Made by a program: the position numbers and the translations under genes. The notes under the pieces are model-generated. The model was not told the origin of the DNA. It saw only the letters and a list, made by a program, of their open reading frames with translations, and made no database searches. A stretch of DNA of 64,000 nucleotides from Candidatus Peregrinibacteria bacterium RIFOXYA2_FULL_41_18 (lineage in GTDB: Bacteria > Patescibacteriota > Gracilibacteria > UBA1369 > UBA12470): contig MFXH01000016.1 of assembly GCA_001788795.1 (NCBI GenBank), positions 53,779 through 117,778 of the forward strand, in the 5' to 3' direction. Below are positions 9,329 through 19,460 of the stretch, piece by piece; positions within the stretch are counted from its first letter, which is position 1; every line of letters begins with the position of its first letter.

Positions 9329-11431
9329 TTATTTGGTTAAGAAGTTAATATGCTGCTTTTCACGCAAACCATTTGCAAACCTATGCGCTTCATCAATCAC
9401 CCTCATCAATAAATAAAAAACATTGGAATCAGCCTTAATATCTGTCTCTTTTATCTCGCCGTCAAACACAAAAACTTTTTTACCACTCTTATCTAGCGAT
9501 ATAAGAGGAATTTTTGAGTTAAAAGCTCCCCAAACTTTCGCAACAGATGACAACTGCCCCCTACCTCCATCTATCAAAACCAAATCGGGTCGAACAGAAA
9601 AAGATTTATCAACCTTTTTTTCATAAACAAAATAAGCCAAAACATTGCAACTTATCGTACAATTACTATCAAGTTCCTTAACAAAAGACGGAACTTCTCT
9701 AATAAGTCTGAAACCGAATTTTTCATAAAAACCTGCGTTTTTCGGATGACAACCGATATAAATTCTTTTAGCCTTGGACCTTTTAACCAAAGCATGCAGA
9801 ATGAGATGTCCCAATCCGGTACCTCTCATTTTTTTATCAACAAACAATGACGAAATAACATCCCTATTTCCAAAACGAATCAACCTGCCACATCCCACAA
9901 TCTTCTTCCCTGACTCGACAACAACAAAATCTCTCATCACCATATTAACTGAATTCAATCCTTCACGATCGAGCATTTTCTTAACAACCTTCTCGTCTTT
10001 CTTAAGCCCTTTTCTTGCAATCACACGCGAAACCGAGGGCGCATATAAATACTTAAGCCTCCTGCTCAAAACTTCAATCAAAGAAGCATAATCATCAATC
10101 TTTTTATCCTTCAGGCTTTTAATATTAAAACTCCTATAATCACCATTCTTAGGCTCGCCATTCTCCATCACAGCCATCGACCCGACAGTAAACTCTCCAT
10201 TCATATGAGAAATATCATATCCTTCTATTCTCTTAATCTTCCCGTTAATTTTCAACGCCTCAGCCATCTCGCCCAAAACCTCTTTCGGATCAAATTTATT
10301 CTCAGACTCCCACTTAACAGTCATCTTCTTGCAGAAATGTTCGGCATTCTTACAAGACATCTCAACGAGATCGCTCTTCTCTCCCCTCTTTGGTGCAACA
10401 ATTTTAACTCCGAGCCAATCTTCCAATTCGCTTTTGTCCTCCATTTCAAAAGGCACTAAAACAGAATTCGGCATACTCTCGCATTCACTGTAGTAATTTT
10501 TCAAGAATCCGGACAAGATCTCTCCAATATCATCATCAGACGCCTCCTTCGCATCCAAAATAAAATTCTCACTGTCGATCAATTTACCGTTTCTAATAAT
10601 AAACAAATTAACAAAAACCTTCCCAAGCCCGACATACAACCCAACAACATCCTGATTCGTATCCAAAACATTCGAAATCTTCTGCCTCTCCAAAATATCA
10701 TTCATTGCAGTAATCTTATCGCGAATTTTAGCCGCCTCTTCGAACTTCCTATCCTTAACAGCACTTTCAATCTTCTTCTTCAACATATCAACAATCCAAT
10801 CACTATCTCCATCCAAAAAACGCATGACACCTTCGACTAAAACCGCATAATCCTCTTTCTTGCATGTACCGGTACAAGGGCCAACACAAGCGTTAATGTG
10901 ATACTGCAAACACGGATATTTAATCGTTTTGCGATAAACCTCAACCCCATTATCGAGAGCCTTAATACCCAGATCACAATCACGAAACTTAAAAAAATCC
11001 TTCAAAACTTCAAGCGTATGCTTTACCTTCGACATCGAAGTCTTGGGCCCGTAATACTTAGAACCATCTTTCTCGATTTTCCTAGTAATATAAACACCGG
11101 GGAAATCCTCACCTGTGGTAATTTTTATATAACAAAAATTCTTATCATCCTTAAGCAAGATATTGTATTTCGGCCTCAGATCCTTGATTAAATTCAATTC
11201 GAGCATCATCGCCTCAAGTTCCGAATCCGTACAAATGTAATTCACATCAACAACTTTGGAAATCATCTTCGAGATTCTTATCGTCAATTTGGCACTGCGC
11301 CTGAAGTACGAACCAACCCTTTTCTTCAAATCCTTGGCTTTCCCAACGTATAAAACAGCCCCATCTTTATCGATCATTTTATAGATGCCCGGCCGCGAAG
11401 GTATTTTATTTAAAAAATTTTGTGTTACCAT
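9329..11431 (-). CDS. uvrC: Excinuclease ABC subunit C with GNAT-like domain inserted in nuclease domain
   Basis: GIY-YIG N-terminus (PSRPGIYKMIDKDGAVLYVGKAKDLKKRVGSYF), UVR segment, RNase H-like motif GYDISHMNGE and later PDLVLIDGGRGQL; between them a GNAT-like segment. ORF start 11488 trimmed to the Met at 11431. Confidence 0.92.
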   Translation of the reverse strand: MVTQNFLNKIPSRPGIYKMIDKDGAVLYVGKAKDLKKRVGSYFRRSAKLTIRISKMISKVVDVNYICTDSELEAMMLELNLIKDLRPKYNILLKDDKNFCYIKITTGEDFPGVYITRKIEKDGSKYYGPKTSMSKVKHTLEVLKDFFKFRDCDLGIKALDNGVEVYRKTIKYPCLQYHINACVGPCTGTCKKEDYAVLVEGVMRFLDGDSDWIVDMLKKKIESAVKDRKFEEAAKIRDKITAMNDILERQKISNVLDTNQDVVGLYVGLGKVFVNLFIIRNGKLIDSENFILDAKEASDDDIGEILSGFLKNYYSECESMPNSVLVPFEMEDKSELEDWLGVKIVAPKRGEKSDLVEMSCKNAEHFCKKMTVKWESENKFDPKEVLGEMAEALKINGKIKRIEGYDISHMNGEFTVGSMAVMENGEPKNGDYRSFNIKSLKDKKIDDYASLIEVLSRRLKYLYAPSVSRVIARKGLKKDEKVVKKMLDREGLNSVNMVMRDFVVVESGKKIVGCGRLIRFGNRDVISSLFVDKKMRGTGLGHLILHALVKRSKAKRIYIGCHPKNAGFYEKFGFRLIREVPSFVKELDSNCTISCNVLAYFVYEKKVDKSFSVRPDLVLIDGGRGQLSSVAKVWGAFNSKIPLISLDKSGKKVFVFDGEIKETDIKADSNVFYLLMRVIDEAHRFANGLREKQHINFLTK

Positions 11432-11455
11432 TTGTATGTCATTTGACCTAAACCC

Positions 11456-12388
11456 ATGGTAACGAATCCCAAGATAAATTTCAAACAAGCGATCTTGAGC
11501 ACTTTTGCATTTTTCGACATGTTCGACTACCCGTTAACAAAAGACGAGGTAGAAGAATATTTATATAAATTACCGCTAGATCAACATCAAATAGACATAT
11601 ATCTTCGAGAGAGTCCTCAAATCAGTTATTCAGATGGACTCTATTGCTTAAAAGGTCGCGAAGAAAATTTCGTCAAAACTCAGGAAAGAAAAGAGATAGC
11701 AAGAAAATTATGGAAAAAAATCAGTAGATTCAGAAAGATCTTCGACACAATTCCATTTGTAAGAATGATTGCGGTAGGAAACAATCTGTCTTACGACAAT
11801 CCGACAAAAAAATCAGACATAGATCTAATAGTGGTAACAAAACCCGGAAGGATGTTCATCGCAAGAACATTGTTAACTTTCTGGACTCATCTATTCGGAT
11901 CAAGAAGATATGCAAACAAAATCAAAAATAGGTTTTGCCTAAGCTTCTACATAACAGAAGATAATTTAAATATGGATAAAATAGCTCTGGACGACCATGA
12001 CATTTATCTTGCCTATTGGATAAAAAACCTCCAACCGATCTGCGGAGACTATCAAACTTATATAGACCTGATAGATATAAACAGGAAATACCTATCGGGA
12101 TTCTTTCAAACACCTGTTAATTACCAAAAAAGACATTACAGACCGAACAATGGAATGATTAAATCTCTAAGGATTTTCCAAGAAAACTTATTGTCCGGAA
12201 AACTCGGAGATAAAATCGAAAAACACCTGAAAAACTGGCAAATCTCGCGTATGCACAGAAAACTTGAAGCACTCGACAAAAAAGATGCCTCTATAATCAT
12301 AAGCGACCAAATTCTTAAATTCCATAACGTGGACCGAAGAGAGTATTACAGGAAGAGATGGGCGAAAAAGGTGGCAGAGGTGATATAG
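11456..12388 (+). CDS. Nucleotidyltransferase-like protein
   Basis: VGNNLSYDNPTKKSDIDLIVVTKPGRMFIARTLLTFW resembles an NTase-fold GS...DIDLIVV motif. Confidence 0.6.
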   Translation: MVTNPKINFKQAILSTFAFFDMFDYPLTKDEVEEYLYKLPLDQHQIDIYLRESPQISYSDGLYCLKGREENFVKTQERKEIARKLWKKISRFRKIFDTIPFVRMIAVGNNLSYDNPTKKSDIDLIVVTKPGRMFIARTLLTFWTHLFGSRRYANKIKNRFCLSFYITEDNLNMDKIALDDHDIYLAYWIKNLQPICGDYQTYIDLIDINRKYLSGFFQTPVNYQKRHYRPNNGMIKSLRIFQENLLSGKLGDKIEKHLKNWQISRMHRKLEALDKKDASIIISDQILKFHNVDRREYYRKRWAKKVAEVI

Positions 12389-12519
12389 AGAACAGAAGAC
12401 TTATAAAAGTTAATTATTGATTGAGGAAATATCTGCAACACTCATGTTTTCGAAAATCGTCCAAGCGGTAGCTGGACGGATGAAAAAACAGGAAGTGAAG
12501 CCATTTGCGAAAACAATAA

Positions 12520-13836
12520 TTACCTAAACCTTATCCTCACCGCCGTCCCATTGAACCCAAACCTTTCCCTTAGTCTGTTTTCAAGATATCTCTTGTAAGA
12601 GAAGTGAACACTATCGGGATATCTTGTTCTAATAGTGAAAGTAGGAGGTTTAATACCATCTTGTTTTATAGATAGAATTTTATTTTTTCTACCATGGTGA
12701 CTGCCTGCAGGTTCGTGCTTGGCAAGCGTTTCTTCAAGCCACAATTTAAGATCGCTAGCTCCGATTTTCTTCTCGCGCTCTTTATAACAACCGGCAATAA
12801 CATCAAGAAGATTTTTAATACCTTTTCTATTTTTAGCGGAAGTAAAAACAAGCGGAGCCCAAGACAAGAAGTCGAATTTATACAAAACAGTGCCTATAAA
12901 CCAATCTTCATTTTTCTTAGGGTCGTCCATAAGATCAGACTTGTTAACAACAAGAACAAGTCCATTTCCACGCTCGATAATTTCAGAAGATAGATGCATA
13001 TCTTGACTAATAATACCTTTCGAATAATCAAGCACTAAAACGGTAACATCGGAATCTTCAATGGCACGTAACGAACGAAGAACGCTGAATTTCTCAAGTC
13101 CTTTCTCTATTTTGCCACTTTTGCGAACTCCGGCAGTATCAACAAAAATAAATTTATGATCCTTATAAGTCATTTCAACCTCGACAGAATCACGAGTAGT
13201 ACCGGGAATATCGGAAACAATAACCTCTTTTTTACCCATAATCGCATTAACAATAGAAGACTTACCAACGTTCGGTACTCCCAAAAAACTTACCCTGATC
13301 GTCTTAAGATCATCAACAGGCACGCTTTTTTCGAACCCAAGGGTCTTAATCTCCTCTTCTATCGCACTCCTCAAATTATCCATACCCATCTTGTGAAGAG
13401 CCGAAACCGCAACGGCATGCCCAAAACCAAGTTCATACAAATTATATATACCATTCTCGATTTCTATATTATCGCACTTATTCGCAACAAGAATTATCGG
13501 CTTACCGGCTTTTCTCAGGATATCTACAACGTGAAAATCTTCCGAACTCAAATTCTTGGTCCCATCAACAACGAAAACAATCACATCAGCACCATCTATA
13601 GCAACCTTCGCCTGCTCACGTACATTTTCTTCTATATCATCACCATCTCCCGTGGTAATACCTCCTGTATCAACAAGATACGCATGATATTCATGCAGAA
13701 TAGTCTTAGACATCAACTTATCGCGAGTCGTTCCGGCAATCTCGGATTCAATAGCAACCCTTTTCCCAAGCAATTTATTGAATATCGTCGATTTCCCCGT
13801 ATTCGGCTTCCCTACAATGGCAACTATTGGCAACAT
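12520..13836 (-). CDS. der: Ribosome-associated GTPase Der/EngA
   Basis: Two tandem GTPase domains (GKPNTGKSTIFNKL; GVPNVGKSSIVNAIMG) plus KH-like C-terminus. Confidence 0.95.
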   Translation of the reverse strand: MLPIVAIVGKPNTGKSTIFNKLLGKRVAIESEIAGTTRDKLMSKTILHEYHAYLVDTGGITTGDGDDIEENVREQAKVAIDGADVIVFVVDGTKNLSSEDFHVVDILRKAGKPIILVANKCDNIEIENGIYNLYELGFGHAVAVSALHKMGMDNLRSAIEEEIKTLGFEKSVPVDDLKTIRVSFLGVPNVGKSSIVNAIMGKKEVIVSDIPGTTRDSVEVEMTYKDHKFIFVDTAGVRKSGKIEKGLEKFSVLRSLRAIEDSDVTVLVLDYSKGIISQDMHLSSEIIERGNGLVLVVNKSDLMDDPKKNEDWFIGTVLYKFDFLSWAPLVFTSAKNRKGIKNLLDVIAGCYKEREKKIGASDLKLWLEETLAKHEPAGSHHGRKNKILSIKQDGIKPPTFTIRTRYPDSVHFSYKRYLENRLRERFGFNGTAVRIRFR

Positions 13837-13876
13837 CTGAAAAATTCGTTATAAAAACATCTGGAATAATAACATT

Positions 13877-14512
13877 ATGAAACGCATAAAGCAAAATATA
13901 GACAGATTACGGTCAGAGATACCTGCCGAAATAAAAATTATGGCTGTCACAAAAGGGCAACCTCTCGAAGCAATAATTACAGCTATAGATAACGGAATAG
14001 ACCTTATAGGAGAAAACCGCATACAAGAGGCTCGCGAGAAATTTCCCCAACTACCAAAACACATTAAAAAGCATCTAATAGGCCACCTACAAAAAAACAA
14101 AGCGAAAGACGCGGTAGCGCTTTTCGACCTGATAGAAAGCGTTGATTCCGAAAAACTGGCTCATGAAATAGATAAGCAAGCGAGGAAAATTGGCAAAAAA
14201 ATGCAGATTTACATACAAGTGAACATAAGCCGAGAACATCAAAAAAGCGGAATACTCGAAGAAAACCTCGACAATCTGATAAAAGTCATAAATACACTTC
14301 CAAATCTTGAACTAAAAGGATTTATGGCAATTGCAGAAGACACCCCAGACGAGAAAAAACTTGAAAAACAATTCGCATCAATGCACAGGCTGAAAAACAA
14401 ATACAACCTCCCTGAACTATCTATAGGTATGAGCCAAGATTACAAGGAAGCGATAAAACACGGTTCGACCGAAGTTAGACTTGGTTCTGTAATTTTCGCG
14501 AGTCTGCTATAA
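13877..14512 (+). CDS. YggS/PROSC family PLP homeostasis protein
   Basis: KIMAVTKGQPLEAI..., IGENRIQEAREKFPQL, LIGHLQKNKAKDAVALFDLIESVDS, LSIGMSQDYKEAIKHGSTEVRLGS. Confidence 0.93.
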   Translation: MKRIKQNIDRLRSEIPAEIKIMAVTKGQPLEAIITAIDNGIDLIGENRIQEAREKFPQLPKHIKKHLIGHLQKNKAKDAVALFDLIESVDSEKLAHEIDKQARKIGKKMQIYIQVNISREHQKSGILEENLDNLIKVINTLPNLELKGFMAIAEDTPDEKKLEKQFASMHRLKNKYNLPELSIGMSQDYKEAIKHGSTEVRLGSVIFASLL

Positions 14513-14538
14513 TTGATCTCGCAAATAAAAAAACAAAT

Positions 14539-15006
14539 ATGAAAAAAACAATAATCGTCGCAACAATACTGTTATCGCTATTACCGCAGACAGTATTTGC
14601 AGCAACGACAAGCACATTGCTACCATCGGGAGCGGAACAAATGGATGACACGGATTGCGCAAAATACGTCGACAAAATAAATACATATAGTGAAGAGGCA
14701 AGAAAAGAACAAATGGCAAACGAATCAAGTCGCGAAATAATACTTTCTTGTGGCATCAAAAGTGGCAATATTCATCTTTGGATGATCCCTTTCTTCATCA
14801 CCAGACTAATTGAATTTCTCATCAATATCGCAGGTTTGATAAGCGTACTGTTTGTAATTCTTGGCGGCTACTTCTATGCATGGGGCGGTCTTACGGAAGA
14901 CAAAGAAAAAGGTAAAAAAACAATAATGTATGCATTAATAGGACTGGTACTTGCCACAATGGCATGGATAATTGTAAACATTGTCCAAACCACCTTATCC
15001 TCATAA
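14539..15006 (+). CDS. Small membrane protein, TrbC/VirB2-like pilin candidate
   Basis: Signal peptide plus two hydrophobic helices (IEFLINIAGLISVLFVILGGYFYAWGG ... YALIGLVLATMAWIIVNIV). Confidence 0.55.
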   Translation: MKKTIIVATILLSLLPQTVFAATTSTLLPSGAEQMDDTDCAKYVDKINTYSEEARKEQMANESSREIILSCGIKSGNIHLWMIPFFITRLIEFLINIAGLISVLFVILGGYFYAWGGLTEDKEKGKKTIMYALIGLVLATMAWIIVNIVQTTLSS

Positions 15007-15061
15007 CAACTATTATTCCCCATCCGCTATTCGAAATTCGGTATTCTTAATTCCTCTTCCC

Positions 15062-16285
15062 ATGCCAATCCACCATTTCAAAAAATTCATTTCAGGTTCA
15101 AAAAAGAAAATCCAAAAGATAAAAGAAAAAATCGGAGAACTCAGCAAAATGGAACAATATGAGGAAGATCATATAAAGAAAGTCCAAGCTGAAACAAAAG
15201 TAAAACAACCGGAAAAAATAACGGTTAATCTTTCACTCGCAAGCGTTACAAAAGCAACTCTCGTGATAATGCTTTTATATTTCGCAAGCAAATTTATTTA
15301 TGAAATAAAAAGCATACTGATCATATTATTCGTATCCATACTCTTTTACGCGGCAATTGAGCCAACAGTTAACAAGCTTCAAAACAAGAAAATACCTCGT
15401 GCAGTAAGCGTACTTGGGATCTACCTCTTAATGCTGGGCGTAATAGTGTTTTTCATATCAAGTCTCATACCAATAGTTGCAGATCAATTATTGGAAATAG
15501 CCAGATCGGCAGGACAACTGATAACAAATTTCACAGAAGGAAAAGGCCTTGAGAACCTGCCTTTTTCGGAAAAACTTACTCCAATTATACATGATGCTCT
15601 GGCAGGAATAGACCAACAAACAATCATAAGCAATATACAAAGCGCACTTGAAAAAATAGGCAGTCAATTGCAAAACATCGCCGGCAACACGTGGGGCGCC
15701 ATAAAAATCGTATTCAACGGGATTTTCAATGCAGTATTGGTATTAATCATCACATTCTTCCTAGTAACTGATAAAGGAAGTGTTGATGGATTTATAAAAT
15801 CCATTTTCCCAATCAAATATACCGATTACATAATAGAAAAATCGGAGAAAATAAAAGGTAAAATCGGCCAATGGCTCAGAGGGCAATTAATGCTTATGGG
15901 CTGCATGTTCGGTTTATATTTAATCGGATTCTCAATACTGGGAATAGACTACGCAATAACACTCGCAATGCTGGGAGGTCTGGCCGAATTATTTCCGGTA
16001 GTCGGTCCGATATTGGCAGGGTTCCCTGGAATTCTTATTGCATTTAATGAATCCCCATGGCTTGTTTTATGGGTACTTGGATTAATAGTCTTAGCTCAAC
16101 AAATAGAAGGCAACATATTGATACCGGTAATCATGAGAAAAGCTGTCGGATTAAAACCGGTAATAATAATAGTTTCAGTGCTTATCGGCTATCAACTGCT
16201 CGGCATACTTGGAATAATTCTTGCAGTGCCTGTAGCAACCACAGCCTCAATTTTTCTAGGAGACTACATCAGAAAAGACAAGTAA
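15062..16285 (+). CDS. AI-2E family transporter (PerM-like)
   Basis: Multi-TM protein with AELFPVVGPILAGFPGILIA and GNILIPVIMRKAVGLKPV; start trimmed from 14981. Confidence 0.88.
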   Translation: MPIHHFKKFISGSKKKIQKIKEKIGELSKMEQYEEDHIKKVQAETKVKQPEKITVNLSLASVTKATLVIMLLYFASKFIYEIKSILIILFVSILFYAAIEPTVNKLQNKKIPRAVSVLGIYLLMLGVIVFFISSLIPIVADQLLEIARSAGQLITNFTEGKGLENLPFSEKLTPIIHDALAGIDQQTIISNIQSALEKIGSQLQNIAGNTWGAIKIVFNGIFNAVLVLIITFFLVTDKGSVDGFIKSIFPIKYTDYIIEKSEKIKGKIGQWLRGQLMLMGCMFGLYLIGFSILGIDYAITLAMLGGLAELFPVVGPILAGFPGILIAFNESPWLVLWVLGLIVLAQQIEGNILIPVIMRKAVGLKPVIIIVSVLIGYQLLGILGIILAVPVATTASIFLGDYIRKDK

Positions 16286-17308
16286 AATCTCTCTAGCGGT
16301 CTTCTCCCATGTAAACTCATTCGCCTTCGCGATTAGTTTTTCACGATCTCCAGACCAAGAAACAATTTTCTTCATACCATTAGCAATGGAATCAACATCT
16401 CCAGAATCGGCATAAATCGCTAAACCATCAGTTATCTCCTCCATCGGACTACCTCGACTTGTAAGCACTTGGCATCCGCATTTAAAAGCCTCAAGTACAG
16501 GCAATCCAAACCCTTCATAAATGGACACATAAATAAACCCTGAAGCCTCCTTGTATAAAGATTCCTTATCAGTTTCAGAAACGTGCCCGATGAACCTAAC
16601 ATTTTTTACGCTGGGCAATTTCAATTTGGCAAAAACCTTACTATCGCCCTCTCCTGCCAAAACCAATTCATAACCAAATAAACCTGCCAAACCAAAAGCC
16701 TCAATTACACGCTTCAAGTTCTTCCTCGGCTCAAGAGTAGACAACGATAATAAATACTTTTTCCTAACAGAATCCGAACCGCTAACAACACTGGGTGCCT
16801 CATAAACAACCTCACTATCAACACCTATCAGCTGTTTGAGCTCGCGCGCTGTAAAATGAGAAACCGCAATAACCTTTGAAGCTTTTCGGAAATACTTCTT
16901 AGGCCTGTTAAAAAAATACCAAATACGACTTTTCAAGGAAAAAAACTGCGGAAACCTCATATACGAAAGGTCATGACAAACAACAATCTTTTTAACATTT
17001 TTAGGTAGATTAATAGGCCTCATATCTGGCATAAAAAACACATCAACTCCCAAGTCCACCTTCGGCAAAGCTGTAAAAAATTGTAAAAAATTAAAAATCC
17101 TATTGGGTATACGCCAGAAAACCTTCTTCACATTCGGCCCGTCAAACTCCTCCAAAATCTTTTTATACTCACGACTCCAACCCGTAATAAACAAAACAAA
17201 CTCATGATCACGCGAACGAATCATCTCACGCACAACCTCTCTCGTAAAAACAGGCACGCCACTAACCTTTCCGGATAAAAGAGCTCTTAAATCTATCCCA
17301 ATTTTCAT
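16256..17308 (-). CDS. Glycosyltransferase family 4
   Basis: LSTLEPRKNLKRVIEAFG, IYVSIYEGFGLPVLEAFKCGCQVLTSRGSPMEEI. Confidence 0.9.
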   Translation of the reverse strand: MKIGIDLRALLSGKVSGVPVFTREVVREMIRSRDHEFVLFITGWSREYKKILEEFDGPNVKKVFWRIPNRIFNFLQFFTALPKVDLGVDVFFMPDMRPINLPKNVKKIVVCHDLSYMRFPQFFSLKSRIWYFFNRPKKYFRKASKVIAVSHFTARELKQLIGVDSEVVYEAPSVVSGSDSVRKKYLLSLSTLEPRKNLKRVIEAFGLAGLFGYELVLAGEGDSKVFAKLKLPSVKNVRFIGHVSETDKESLYKEASGFIYVSIYEGFGLPVLEAFKCGCQVLTSRGSPMEEITDGLAIYADSGDVDSIANGMKKIVSWSGDREKLIAKANEFTWEKTAREILLVFSDVVS

Positions 17309-17341
17309 AAGAACTACCAGTTACTAACTACCAGTTACAAA

Positions 17342-18238
17342 CTAAACCTCAACCCACTCGAACGAATCAGCAAACCTCTTAATAAACTCAAGATCCTTCT
17401 CTTTCGCCGAACCAATTTTCACAAACAACAAGTAATCTCCTTTTTTAAATTCACCTTCAATCACATGCCCGTCAATAACCTCCTCAATTCCTCCTTTAAT
17501 TTGACCTAAATCCATACCTACACCAAAAACATGCACACCTTTATTTACAACGCCTGAAATAAATTTAAGCTTCTCCCCCATCTGTTTCTTGCAGCAAATA
17601 CGACATAGAGATTTTTTACCCAAAACCTCACTTGCTTGAAAACCGAAAGAAACAATTCCAACAGAATATTCATAAACCAAACAGAAACCGATAACCAACA
17701 AAATACCAATCAAGAAACCAACAACTCCATTAAACAAAACTCTCGGCTCATGAGTCCAAATCGTAACCTCTGGATTCGCAATCTTATAAGCGGTTTTCAT
17801 CGTCTCATTGTAAGAAGCCAATCTCTCCTGCAACTCTTGAACAGTCACATCAGCCGCAAACTCAGCAACATCAATATAAGGAGAAACAACACTGAAAATT
17901 ATATTCTGCCTCTCCTGTTGTCTTGCAGAAACAGAAACGGGCTCATCAGCATCTATAACCGCATTGACCTGCTCACTGAAAGACGGATCCATAGTCCAGC
18001 CTTGTACAGTCTGTGCGAAATAATAATCCGCCTCCGTAACTCCCCTAGCCCCAAAAGCCTCAGCCTGATCAGGATAAACACCTTGCTCCATTCCAACAGA
18101 CATAAAAACAACAGCTTCATAAGATGCAGCTGAAAAAACAAAAGTATAAACAAAAGCACTAACTCCGCACACAATTCCAACTGCAAGTGCTTTCCATTTA
18201 ATTCTCCATAAAAAAGATAAATAGTTTCTGATGTCCAT
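17342..18238 (-). CDS. Wzz-like polysaccharide chain-length/biosynthesis membrane protein
   Basis: N-terminal IRNYLSFLWRIKWKALAVGIVCGVSAFVYTFVF TM, second TM near VLFNGVVGFLIGILLVIGFCLVYEY; sits between two glycosyltransferases. Confidence 0.6.
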   Translation of the reverse strand: MDIRNYLSFLWRIKWKALAVGIVCGVSAFVYTFVFSAASYEAVVFMSVGMEQGVYPDQAEAFGARGVTEADYYFAQTVQGWTMDPSFSEQVNAVIDADEPVSVSARQQERQNIIFSVVSPYIDVAEFAADVTVQELQERLASYNETMKTAYKIANPEVTIWTHEPRVLFNGVVGFLIGILLVIGFCLVYEYSVGIVSFGFQASEVLGKKSLCRICCKKQMGEKLKFISGVVNKGVHVFGVGMDLGQIKGGIEEVIDGHVIEGEFKKGDYLLFVKIGSAKEKDLEFIKRFADSFEWVEV

Positions 18239-18242
18239 AAAA

Positions 18243-19346
18243 TTATTTTTTAAATTCTAACCATTTCTTTTTGATAAAACCTGTAAGTTCATTCTCAAAC
18301 CTCTCTTGCGAAAAATCTTTAACACTTTCTTTAATCTTAAAACTATCAAATTTTCGCTCTTTAAACTTCAATACAGCCTTGATAAGCGCCTCAGCAGATT
18401 GAGTCTTGAAAAACACTCCACTGACTCCATCTGAAACAGTTTCAAGCGCGCCACCTTCCGCATAAGCGATAACCGGCCTACCGGAAGCCATTGCCTCAAC
18501 AGGAGCAATCCCGAAATCCTCAATTTGCGGAAAAATAAACGCCTTGCACTTGGAATACAGTTCACGAAGCTCTTCATCTTTCACATAACCCAAGAATTCT
18601 ATATTATCCTTCGCAATTTTCTTCAGCCTACTCATTTCCGGCCCATTCCCAGCAATTTTCAGAGGAAATCCCAAATGATTAAAAGCTTCAACTATAATAT
18701 CAAACCTCTTATAAGGAATTAAACGTCCAACCGCCAAATAAAAACTCGAACCATCTTTCGAATCATAAAAACCCGTCGTATCAACAGGAGGATAAATAGT
18801 CTTGGACTCTTTTTTATAATACTTACGAATCCTCTCCCCTATATAATTCGAATTGGAAACGAAGAAGTCCACTCTCTCAGCAGCAAGCCTATCCCACAAA
18901 CGGATCTCGTGAAGCACATAAGGTGCAATCATTTTAACAGCCTTGGGCCACGGATATTCGCGAATATACCTATGACAATCATCCCAAACATATCTCATAG
19001 GGCTATGACAATAACAGATATGCATAGTCTCGGGCTTGGTAATAACACCCTTCGCGCAAGAATGAGAACTCGATAAAACAATATCGTATTCGCTAAGATC
19101 AAACTGCTCAAAAGCCATCGGCATCCATTTCAAATACCATTGATGTTTTTTCTTTGCCATCGGCCATTTTTGCAAAAAAGAAGTACGAACATCAGCATCC
19201 TTGAATTCAGGAAGATTTTTAGGGTTATAAATTGATGTGAAAATCGGAGCATCGGGAAACATCTTATGCATGGCTAAAACAACCTTTTCAGCGCCACCCG
19301 CATCAGTAAGCCAATCTGCAACTATCGCTATTTTTGCTCCGTCCAT
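18243..19346 (-). CDS. Glycosyltransferase family 4
   Basis: ADWLTDAGGAEKVVLAMHKMFPDAPIFTS, AVGRLIPYKRFDIIVEAFN, FIFPQIEDFGIAPVEAMASGRPVIAYAEGGALETV. Confidence 0.92.
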   Translation of the reverse strand: MDGAKIAIVADWLTDAGGAEKVVLAMHKMFPDAPIFTSIYNPKNLPEFKDADVRTSFLQKWPMAKKKHQWYLKWMPMAFEQFDLSEYDIVLSSSHSCAKGVITKPETMHICYCHSPMRYVWDDCHRYIREYPWPKAVKMIAPYVLHEIRLWDRLAAERVDFFVSNSNYIGERIRKYYKKESKTIYPPVDTTGFYDSKDGSSFYLAVGRLIPYKRFDIIVEAFNHLGFPLKIAGNGPEMSRLKKIAKDNIEFLGYVKDEELRELYSKCKAFIFPQIEDFGIAPVEAMASGRPVIAYAEGGALETVSDGVSGVFFKTQSAEALIKAVLKFKERKFDSFKIKESVKDFSQERFENELTGFIKKKWLEFKK

Positions 19347-19400
19347 TTATAGAAATTATGTACGGAGAAAATATAAATCAGGGCGACTGATTTAGCAAAC

Positions 19401-19457
19401 GGCATTCTGCATTCTGCATTCGGCATTCGGTATTCGGTATTCGGTATTCGGTATTCG
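19401..19457. repeat. 7-bp degenerate tandem repeat (ATTCTGC/ATTCGGC/ATTCGGT)
   Basis: ggcattctgcattctgcattcggcattcggtattcggtattcggtattcggtattcg, about 8 units. Confidence 0.9.
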
Positions 19458-19460
19458 TCC

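Noticed and set aside
12440-12515. Degenerate tRNA or known riboswitch
   Set aside because: Some tRNA D-arm-like words appear (CCAAGCGGTAGCTGG) but no cloverleaf or T-arm is formed, and no riboswitch consensus matched; kept only as an unexplained structured repeat.
13156-13854. 232-aa plus-strand ORF
   Set aside because: Entirely antisense to der; composition is typical of a shadow ORF (Asn/Ile/Arg-rich, no motif).
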